Origin: Flavobacterium sp. 11
Lineage (GTDB): Bacteria; Bacteroidota; Bacteroidia; Flavobacteriales; Flavobacteriaceae
Reading direction: 5' to 3'
NCBI RefSeq assembly: GCF_002754315.1
Contig: NZ_PEFE01000001.1
Location: 186,001-250,000 of the forward strand
Length of the DNA stretch: 64,000 nucleotides
The stretch's first letter is position 1. Every line of letters starts with the position of its first letter. The notes below the pieces were generated by a model, which saw nothing but the letters and a program-made list of their open reading frames with translations, searched no databases and was not told the origin of the DNA. Position numbers and translations under genes: made by a program. This document shows, piece by piece, positions 45,857 through 52,565 of this stretch.

Positions 45857-45893
45857 TTCTCGACTCTCTTTAGGGCTGGGACAAAATCAAGAA
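45857..45893. repeat. Covarying hairpin family, copy 6 (degenerate)
   Basis: Arms TTCTCGA/TCAAGAA with one mismatch (a G-U pair if transcribed from the minus strand) around CTCTCTTTAGGG and CTGGGACAAAA; the only copy lacking the full GGGG. Confidence 0.75.
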
Positions 45894-45935
45894 ATATCCG
45901 TTATACTTAAAAACAAACAACCTTGAAAACCCTCC

Positions 45936-45973
45936 TTCTTGGGCTCCCTTTAGGGCTGGGGCAAAACCAAGAA
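45936..45973. repeat. Covarying hairpin family, copy 7
   Basis: Arms TTCTTGG/CCAAGAA around GCTCCCTTTAGGG and CTGGGGCAAAA, 18 bases beyond the stop of the DUF559 gene. Confidence 0.85.
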
Positions 45974-45991
45974 CATTCATTATAGAAATAT

Positions 45992-46387
45992 TCAGAAATC
46001 ATTTTTACAACATTCTTCAATTTTATCCAAAACAGATTCTATTTTATTGATTACTTGCTCATTTGAAAAACGAACAACCTTTAACCCCTGAAAACTTAGA
46101 AAATCGCTTCGGTTTTTATCTTTTTCAATTTGGTCTAAATTCAAATGATAATCACCATCTACTTCAATAATAAGTTTATATTGATGGCAATAAAAATCTA
46201 CAATATAAATACCAATAGGATGTTGCCTTCTAAATTTTAATTCTAAAAACTGATTTAATTTTAATCTATTCCACAAATATATCTCTGCTTCTGTCATGTT
46301 TGCACGTAAAGATTGAGCCTTTGAAAACCCACTCATAGGAGCTCCTTTCCACATGCTATCACCATGTTGCAAATCATTCGTGTCCAT
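45992..46387 (-). CDS. DUF559 (Vsr-like, PD-(D/E)XK fold) nuclease-like protein
   Basis: The protein is 131 aa. It has AQSLRANMTEAEIYLWNRLK, then LKFRRQHPIGIYIVDFYCHQYKLIIEVDGDYH with the D...ExD-like acidic pattern of the very-short-patch-repair nuclease fold, and KVVRFSNEQVI. DUF559 proteins are small and common in Bacteroidota; their substrate is unknown. It has no link to sugar synthesis. Two hairpin-family copies lie on each side (6 and 7; 8 and 9), the same arrangement as for the Bro-N gene, so it looks like a separately acquired cassette. Confidence 0.87.
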   Translation of the reverse strand: MDTNDLQHGDSMWKGAPMSGFSKAQSLRANMTEAEIYLWNRLKLNQFLELKFRRQHPIGIYIVDFYCHQYKLIIEVDGDYHLNLDQIEKDKNRSDFLSFQGLKVVRFSNEQVINKIESVLDKIEECCKNDF

Positions 46388-46466
46388 ACTTCAATTTTGA
46401 AAATCTAAATTTATCGTTTTTCCCTCTTCCATAAAAAAGCAAAACAAATAACCTTGAATACCCACC

Positions 46467-46503
46467 TTCTTGGCTCCCTTTAGAGCTGGGGCAAAACCAA
46501 GAA
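46467..46503. repeat. Covarying hairpin family, copy 8
   Basis: Arms TTCTTGG/CCAAGAA around CTCCCTTTAGAG and CTGGGGCAAAA (23-base core, one base shorter). Confidence 0.85.
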
Positions 46504-46540
46504 ATATCCGTTATGCTAAACAAATAATCTTGGGAACACT

Positions 46541-46582
46541 CCTTCTTGGGCTCCCTTTAGGGTTGGGGCAAAACCAAGAAGG
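46541..46582. repeat. Covarying hairpin family, copy 9
   Basis: Arms CCTTCTTGG/CCAAGAAGG (9 pairs) around GCTCCCTTTAGGG and TTGGGGCAAAA, 8 bases beyond the manC-like stop. Confidence 0.87.
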
Positions 46583-46590
46583 TCCATTTT

Positions 46591-47598
46591 TCAACTTAAC
46601 AAATCTGAATTTCCTCGTTCCAACTCATTATATATATTCTTGACATCCTGAGACCTTTCTTTTTGTAAAATCAAATTAGCAGTATCGGTAGAAACGAAAA
46701 TAGTATTTTTCAATCCAACAAAAGCAGTATAATTGTTGGTTCCAATAACCATATTCCCATTTTTATCAACAGGATGACCGGTAGAAACCAAATAATCATA
46801 AACCGATTCAAACGAACCCAAATCAGACCACGCAAATTTTGAGGATACTACTTTTATTTTTTTACTTCGTTCCATAACCGCATAATCAATACTGATAGAA
46901 GGGATTTCAAGAGACAAATCTAAATCCAAATTTCCATCTCTATTTGCATCCCATGCTGTTTTTGACTTTTCATAAACATCAGGTGTGAAGAATTTTAACT
47001 CATTCAGATACACTCCTGCTTTAAAACAAAACATACCGCTATTCCAAAGAAAATTTCCTTTGGCTATAAAATCAGTAGCGGTTACTTTGTTTGGCTTCTC
47101 CCGAAAAGAAATCACATCATCTCCTTTGCGCTCAATATAACCATATCCCGTTTCCGGTTTAGTGGGAATAATCCCAAAAGTAACAATATATCCTTGTGAT
47201 GCTTTTGCAACTGCTTCTTGAATTGCAGTTTCATATGCTTCCATGTCGTCAATAATATGATCCGATGGGGTAACGATTAAAATAGCATCCGGAGCAGAAG
47301 CAAAAGCGGCAAAAGCTATGGCAGCAGCCGTATTTCTGGGAGTGGATTCAACGATGTCAATATAAGACGTATGCGACTTTTCTAAAACTTTTTTACTAAG
47401 GTGACAATTATCAATATTCCCTACTACCATAACGGTGTCCGCAATATTGCGGTTACGCTCCACTGTCATCTCAAATAATGACTTTCCATCAAATAATTCA
47501 AGATACTGTTTAGGCTTACTTTTACGGGATAATGGCCACAACCGACTTCCTACTCCACCAGTAAGAATGACATGTGTAATTGATTGTTTATTTTCCAT
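46591..47598 (-). CDS. manC: Mannose-1-phosphate guanylyltransferase
   Basis: The protein is 335 aa. The nucleotidyltransferase start HVILTGGVGSRLWPLSRKSKPKQYLELFDGKSLF is followed by ESTPRNTAAAIAFAAF, VTPSDHII, ETGYGYIERKGD, FREKPNK and FLWNSGMFCFKAGVYL. It makes GDP-mannose from mannose-1-phosphate and GTP. The C-terminal isomerase domain found in longer bifunctional ManC proteins is absent, so mannose-6-phosphate must come from another gene. GDP-mannose may feed the exopolysaccharide or other glycans. Confidence 0.94.
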   Translation of the reverse strand: MENKQSITHVILTGGVGSRLWPLSRKSKPKQYLELFDGKSLFEMTVERNRNIADTVMVVGNIDNCHLSKKVLEKSHTSYIDIVESTPRNTAAAIAFAAFASAPDAILIVTPSDHIIDDMEAYETAIQEAVAKASQGYIVTFGIIPTKPETGYGYIERKGDDVISFREKPNKVTATDFIAKGNFLWNSGMFCFKAGVYLNELKFFTPDVYEKSKTAWDANRDGNLDLDLSLEIPSISIDYAVMERSKKIKVVSSKFAWSDLGSFESVYDYLVSTGHPVDKNGNMVIGTNNYTAFVGLKNTIFVSTDTANLILQKERSQDVKNIYNELERGNSDLLS

Positions 47599-47640
47599 GT
47601 TTTATTCGAGATTCACTGTTCGAGAATCATTGTCTGTTAT

Positions 47641-47675
47641 ACGCATTCCCCTCTTGAGAGGGGCTAGGGGTGTGT
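47641..47675. repeat. Hairpin with CTAGGGG tail; possible divergent member of the hairpin family
   Basis: ACGCA/TGTGT outer arms (one G-T pair) enclose CCCCTCTTGAGAGGGG and CTAGGGG. The order of outer arm, inner C/G hairpin and GGGG matches the family, but the core sequence differs. CCCCTCTTGAGAGGGG-type repeats are common between genes in Flavobacteria. Confidence 0.55.
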
Positions 47676-47701
47676 TTTTAATTATAACACAAACTGATAT
47701 T

Positions 47702-48985
47702 TTACAACCTCCCATCCACGTCATCACCCAAAACTCCTTTTACATCATACAACAAACTAGTAGTATTTTGTAATACGGATAAATCTAAATCTAAAAATTG
47801 GCTATGTGCCACTCCTAAAACGACCGCGTCAAATTTCTGAGTCGGAACTAAATTTGTTGTAACTAAATTATATTCTTTTTGCACTTCCAATGGATTCGCT
47901 AAAGGATCGTAAGTCGTCACTGTAATTCCATAATCTGTTAAAGCGGCTATTACATCTACAATTTTTGTGTTGCGAACATCTGGACAATTTTCTTTGAAGG
48001 TAATTCCTAGCATTAAAACTGTAGCTCCATTAACCGAAATTCCTTTTTTAATCATCAACTTCACTACTTGTGAAGCTACATATTCGCCCATACTATCATT
48101 CAATCGCCTTCCGGCTAAAATAATTTCAGGGTGATAACCAAATTCTTGTGCTCGTTGAGCCAAGTAATAAGGATCTACCCCAATGCAATGACCTCCAACT
48201 AAACCGGGTTTAAAAGGCAGGAAATTCCATTTGGTTCTCGCTGCTTCTAAAACGGCTTGCGTATCTATATTCATCAAATTGAATATTTTAGCCAACTCGT
48301 TTACAAAAGCAATATTGATGTCACGCTGAGAGTTTTCGATTACTTTGGCAGCTTCGGCAACCTTGATAGATGGTGCCAAATGTGTACCTGCAGTAATAAC
48401 TGACTTATATAATTCATTTACTTTTTGGCCAATCTCGAAAGTTGAGCCTGAAGTGATTTTTAAAATTTTCTCAACTGTATGTTCTTTGTCTCCCGGATTA
48501 ATTCTTTCAGGAGAATAACCCGCGAAAAAATCTACATTAAATTTCAATCCAGAAATACGCTCTAAAACAGGTACACATTCTTCCTCAGTTACCCCAGGAT
48601 AAACGGTAGATTCATAAATAACGATATCTCCTTTTTTTAAAAATGCACCAACAGTTTCGCTGGATTTATATAATGGAGTTAAATCTGGGCGGTTATTTTT
48701 ATCAACCGGAGTAGGCACCGTAACAATATAATAATTACAATCTGCAATATCATTAACATCAGTAGTACAGTACAAACCAATAGCATCACTTGGCTGCTCC
48801 AATAACACTTTTTGCAAGGTAACGTCATCTACTTCAAATGTAGTATCAGTACCTGATTTTAATGAACCAACCCTAGATTGATTGATGTCAAATCCAACAA
48901 CAGCATGTTTGGTGGCAAACAATCTTGCCAATGGCAAACCTACATAACCCAAACCAATTACAGCTATTTTTGTATTAGAATCCAT
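47702..48985 (-). CDS. UDP-N-acetylhexosamine 6-dehydrogenase, TviB/WbpO type (copy B)
   Basis: The protein is 427 aa. It is a paralogue of the dehydrogenase at 39511-40785: the middle (from VTVPTPVDKNNRPDLTPLYK to IKKGI) is nearly identical in protein, while the DNA differs at many third positions. The catalytic Cys267 lies in LVGGHCIGVDPYY. One difference in the conserved part is LEAARTKW in place of LEAAGTKW. It probably oxidises UDP-GlcNAc/GalNAc. The nearest epimerase partner is at 51558-52541. Confidence 0.92.
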   Translation of the reverse strand: MDSNTKIAVIGLGYVGLPLARLFATKHAVVGFDINQSRVGSLKSGTDTTFEVDDVTLQKVLLEQPSDAIGLYCTTDVNDIADCNYYIVTVPTPVDKNNRPDLTPLYKSSETVGAFLKKGDIVIYESTVYPGVTEEECVPVLERISGLKFNVDFFAGYSPERINPGDKEHTVEKILKITSGSTFEIGQKVNELYKSVITAGTHLAPSIKVAEAAKVIENSQRDINIAFVNELAKIFNLMNIDTQAVLEAARTKWNFLPFKPGLVGGHCIGVDPYYLAQRAQEFGYHPEIILAGRRLNDSMGEYVASQVVKLMIKKGISVNGATVLMLGITFKENCPDVRNTKIVDVIAALTDYGITVTTYDPLANPLEVQKEYNLVTTNLVPTQKFDAVVLGVAHSQFLDLDLSVLQNTTSLLYDVKGVLGDDVDGRL

Positions 48986-49486
48986 TTTTTAAACAATTAT
49001 AAGTAACTATCGTTAACTTTATTACACTGCTTCGCATTTCACACTCACAGAAATGAGCTGAAAACAGAATAATTTAAGAGGGCAAATATAGGTACAATAT
49101 GCCGATTTTTCATCTATTATTTACCTCTCAAAATACTACTATGCTTTCACAAAAACCAAGCACAAACATAAACAACTAAAAATCAACAATAAACGCTTTA
49201 AAAACCAATTAAACTACCTCAAAAAAATCACCTAAATAGGTGATAAAACACACACAAAAGAGATCTTAAACTAACCCTTATAAAATCGAAACTAATAGTG
49301 ACATTTATAAGACTGAAAGTGCAATAAATTATTTAAATATAAAAATTACTGCTAATTCCGAATCCATATTTATTTTAAAAACACGAAAGCCTAGCTCAAT
49401 TGAGCTAGGCTTTCGTGTTTTTAAAAATCATAGACAATTATAGAAGGCACCTAATATCAACTACTCAAAAAATGTGAGAATGGCTA
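48986..49486. other. Intergenic region between the UpxY-like gene and dehydrogenase copy B
   Basis: No gene is seen in these 501 bases. The only clear feature is the long palindromic terminator at 49373-49426. The rest is AT-rich and should contain a promoter for the manC/dehydrogenase unit, but no convincing one was identified. Confidence 0.55.
49373..49426. terminator. Long perfect palindromic terminator after the UpxY-like gene
   Basis: A 54-base perfect palindrome with 27-base arms, centred on CAATTG and containing ACACGAAAGCCTAGCTC. Its outer parts are A- and T-runs, so it works as a rho-independent stop on either strand. It should end transcripts coming from the UpxY-like gene before the next block. 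Confidence 0.85.
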
Positions 49487-49951
49487 TTATTTATACTTCA
49501 TTTTTAAGACGCAACCCAACGATTCCAAAACCAATACGTAATGGGTATTAGTAACCTCTTGAACAATTGCTTTTTGATTTGAAAATGGTCCGGAATCTAA
49601 TTGTATTGAATCTCCAATTTGAAAAGAAAGTACTGAAACATCATTACCCTCAGAGGGATCCAGCCATTTCTTTATAGTACTGATCTCTTCATCACGAACT
49701 ATAGCTGGTTTTCCTAACCAAAACAAATAACGCACCACTCCAACAGATTGAAATACTGCATTTCTTTCCGAATCTGGCAGTTGAACAAAAACATAGGAAT
49801 TAAAAAGCGGGACTTCTACTTTTTTCTTTCTATCTGACCATTGCCTAACTTGTACAATCAAAGGACAATAGCACTCTATTCCTTTATTTCTTAATTGTTC
49901 TGCAACTTTTTTCTCCCATTTGGGCTTTGTATAAACTACATACCAATTCAT
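49487..49951 (-). CDS. UpxY-like NusG-family transcription antiterminator
   Basis: The protein is 154 aa. The NusG N-terminal domain starts MNWYVVYTKPKWEKKVAEQLRNKGIECYCPL, with VPLFNSYVFVQL, VVRYLFWLGKPAIV, then a KOW-like end (FSNQKAIVQEVTNTHYVLVLESLGCVLKMKY). This is the UpxY/RfaH-like specialised group which, in Bacteroides, lets RNA polymerase read through long capsule operons. It lies within the exopolysaccharide cluster, after the UDP-glucose dehydrogenase gene and before a strong terminator. No UpxZ-like partner gene is seen. Confidence 0.92.
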   Translation of the reverse strand: MNWYVVYTKPKWEKKVAEQLRNKGIECYCPLIVQVRQWSDRKKKVEVPLFNSYVFVQLPDSERNAVFQSVGVVRYLFWLGKPAIVRDEEISTIKKWLDPSEGNDVSVLSFQIGDSIQLDSGPFSNQKAIVQEVTNTHYVLVLESLGCVLKMKYK

Positions 49952-50094
49952 CTTATATTTTGTATTACGCTAATAGTTTTAGTGTCATTGAACGAAACAA
50001 ACTTCTGGATGAGACAATAAGTCTCCACTTTATTCATAATAACACTTTAACTCTGTCTCTTTGTTATTTTTGCTTCTTTACAATCTGTTTTTTT

Positions 50095-51486
50095 TTAGGA
50101 ACCTATAGCCTGATATACAAAACCTATAGCTCTTAATTCTGATGCATTCAACAAGTTTCTACCATCAAAAACAAAAGCAGGTTTTTGCATGGAATCGTAT
50201 ATCTTTTGCCAATCATAATTAATAAATTCATCCCATTCAGTGAGTACTGCTATAGCATGAGCATTATGGCATGCATCATAAGGATTATCAAAAGAACTAA
50301 CACTATTTACATTTAACTCAGCACTTCTGGTTTCTAAATAATTTAAATCGTTAATAATCTTTTTATTAGATACCTTGGGGTCGTATACAGCAATTTTTGC
50401 ATGTTCATTTATCAAATCATCTGCAACATAAATAGCAGCAGATTCTCTAGTGTCATTCGTATCTTTTTTGAAAGCCCAACCAAGAAAGGTTATTTTTTTA
50501 TCAGAAACCGTATTGTAAAGTGTTTGAACTATATTGTTCGAAAAACGTCTTTTCTGATGATCATTCATTATAATTACCTGCTCCCAATAATCAGCAACTT
50601 CATGTAATCCATATGATTTTGCGATGTAAACCAAATTTAATATGTCTTTTTGAAAACAAGAACCACCGAATCCAACTGAAGCTTTCAGGAATTTTGATCC
50701 AATTCTGCTATCCATTCCTATAGCTTTCGCCACTTCATTTACATCTGCCCCAGTTTTTTCACAAAGCTCAGACATTGCATTAATTGATGAAATTCTTTGT
50801 GCCAAAAATGCATTAGCAGTCAGTTTTGATAACTCTGATGACCATAAATTAGTAGTTAATATTTTCTCAGACGCGACCCAATTCGAATACACATCAACAA
50901 GTGCCTGTATCGCTTTTTGCCCTTCTTCTGAAGGATCGCCTCCAATTAAAATTCTATCCGGATTCAATAAATCCTGAACAGCAGTCCCTTCAGCCAAAAA
51001 CTCCGGGTTAGAAAGAATTTGAAACTGAACGCCATTTCCGGTATTGTCTAAAATACTTTTTATTGCTTCAGCTGTTCTAACAGGAAGTGTAGATTTTTCA
51101 ACTACAATTTTGTTGTCTTTAGCTACTCTGGCAATTTGTCTCGCACACAATTCAATATACTTCAAATCAGCTGCCATCCCCTTCCCTTTTCCATAGGTTT
51201 TTGTAGGCGTATTTACTGATATAAAAATAATCTGTGCTTCGTCGATTGCTTTGTCCACTTCAGTGGAAAAAAATAGATTTCTGCCTCTTGCCTCACCAAC
51301 AATTTTATCTAATCCAGGCTCATAAATGGGAATATTATCTGTATTTTCATCGTTCCAAGCTGCTATACGTTCTTCATTTAAGTCTACTACAGTAACTTGT
51401 ATTTGTGGGCATTTTTGAGCTATAACTGCCATCGTTGGGCCACCTACATATCCAGCTCCAATGCAACAAATTTTTGTGATTTTCAT
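50095..51486 (-). CDS. ugd: UDP-glucose 6-dehydrogenase
   Basis: The protein is 463 aa. NAD-binding [60 protein letters not shown] and the catalytic Cys277 in [13 protein letters not shown] are close to the eukaryote-like UDP-glucose dehydrogenase group found in Bacteroidota. It oxidises UDP-glucose to UDP-glucuronic acid, a precursor for acidic polysaccharides. It lies 71 bases downstream of epimerase copy B. Confidence 0.95.
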   Translation of the reverse strand: MKITKICCIGAGYVGGPTMAVIAQKCPQIQVTVVDLNEERIAAWNDENTDNIPIYEPGLDKIVGEARGRNLFFSTEVDKAIDEAQIIFISVNTPTKTYGKGKGMAADLKYIELCARQIARVAKDNKIVVEKSTLPVRTAEAIKSILDNTGNGVQFQILSNPEFLAEGTAVQDLLNPDRILIGGDPSEEGQKAIQALVDVYSNWVASEKILTTNLWSSELSKLTANAFLAQRISSINAMSELCEKTGADVNEVAKAIGMDSRIGSKFLKASVGFGGSCFQKDILNLVYIAKSYGLHEVADYWEQVIIMNDHQKRRFSNNIVQTLYNTVSDKKITFLGWAFKKDTNDTRESAAIYVADDLINEHAKIAVYDPKVSNKKIINDLNYLETRSAELNVNSVSSFDNPYDACHNAHAIAVLTEWDEFINYDWQKIYDSMQKPAFVFDGRNLLNASELRAIGFVYQAIGS

Positions 51487-51557
51487 TTATTCAAATTTTA
51501 ATTTGCAAATATATTTTAATTTATTGTGATCTTTTTTCTTAATAAATAAAATACTTT

Positions 51558-52541
51558 TTACCTAAGATTATTCCAATACCATTCAACTGCTTCTTTCAAT
51601 CCTTCTTGCATCGAATATTTTGGATTATAACCCAATAATAATTTAGCCTTCTCAATACTTGCCAAAGAATGTGGAATATCACCAGCCCTATTAGGGCCGT
51701 ATTCTATGGCAACTGCCGCAATTTTTGGATCATATTCTGCCAAAAATTCCTTTAAATAATCTACTAAATTATTCAACGTATTCCTGTCTCCATAGGCAGT
51801 ATTGTATACCGTGTTTATTGCCTCTGGATTTTTTGTCAGCATAGCCAACTCATTCATTTGAATCACATTATCGATGTAAGTAAAATCACGAGAGTAATTC
51901 CCATCTCCATTTATCTTTGGACTTTCTAATTGCATCAATTGCATTACAAATTTGGGAATGACCGCTGCATAAGCTCCGTTTGGATCTTGCTTTCGACCAA
52001 AAACATTAAAATAACGCAACCCGATTGTCTCTAAACCATAGGTTCTGCTAAAAATTTCAGCATAGAGCTCATTTACATATTTTGTAATTGCATATGGAGA
52101 CAGCGGCTTTCCAATTACCGCTTCAACTTTAGGCAAAGCTTCTGAGTCACCATAGGTAGAAGAACTTGCCGCGTAAATAAATCGTTTAACTTTTGCATCC
52201 CTTGACGCCACTAACATGTTCAAAAAACCGGAGACATTTACATCATTTGTAGTAACTGGATCATTAATAGATCTAGGTACAGAACCCAAAGCAGCCTGAT
52301 GTAAAACATAATCTACTCCTTGTACTGCATTTTGACATTCAATAGCATTACGAATATCGCCTTCTATTAAACGAAAATTCGGATGATTTATAAAGTCTTT
52401 TAAATTATGTCTATATCCAGTTGCAAAATTATCAAAACAAACAACCTCATACTCTTTAGACAAAAAATATTCACAAAGATTAGAACCGATAAATCCTGCA
52501 CCTCCTGTAATTAAAACGGAACTTTTTGTTTCTGCTTGCAT
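51558..52541 (-). CDS. UDP-HexNAc(A) 4-epimerase, TviC/WbpP type (copy B)
   Basis: The protein is 327 aa and a close paralogue of the epimerase at 40857-41825; both share [49 protein letters not shown] and the RAGDIPHSLASI end. It has a 6-residue N-terminal extension (MQAETK). Substrate should be UDP-GlcNAc or its uronic acid. It follows the BY-kinase gene by 24 bases, so it is part of the first operon segment. Confidence 0.92.
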   Translation of the reverse strand: MQAETKSSVLITGGAGFIGSNLCEYFLSKEYEVVCFDNFATGYRHNLKDFINHPNFRLIEGDIRNAIECQNAVQGVDYVLHQAALGSVPRSINDPVTTNDVNVSGFLNMLVASRDAKVKRFIYAASSSTYGDSEALPKVEAVIGKPLSPYAITKYVNELYAEIFSRTYGLETIGLRYFNVFGRKQDPNGAYAAVIPKFVMQLMQLESPKINGDGNYSRDFTYIDNVIQMNELAMLTKNPEAINTVYNTAYGDRNTLNNLVDYLKEFLAEYDPKIAAVAIEYGPNRAGDIPHSLASIEKAKLLLGYNPKYSMQEGLKEAVEWYWNNLR

Positions 52542-52565
52542 CTGTTTTTATTTTAAAACAATCAA

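Larger units (their letters stand above)
45464..45991. other. Repeat-bearing intergenic region
   Basis: No gene is seen. The stretch contains an 11-pair hairpin (45551-45592) and hairpin-family copies 6 and 7, in an AT-rich background. It lies upstream of the SLBB gene and so probably also holds its promoter. Confidence 0.6.

Noticed and set aside
20897..46582. CRISPR array made of the hairpin repeats
   Set aside because: Copies are irregularly spaced over 26 kb with genes between them, arms differ, and there are no spacers of uniform length or cas genes.
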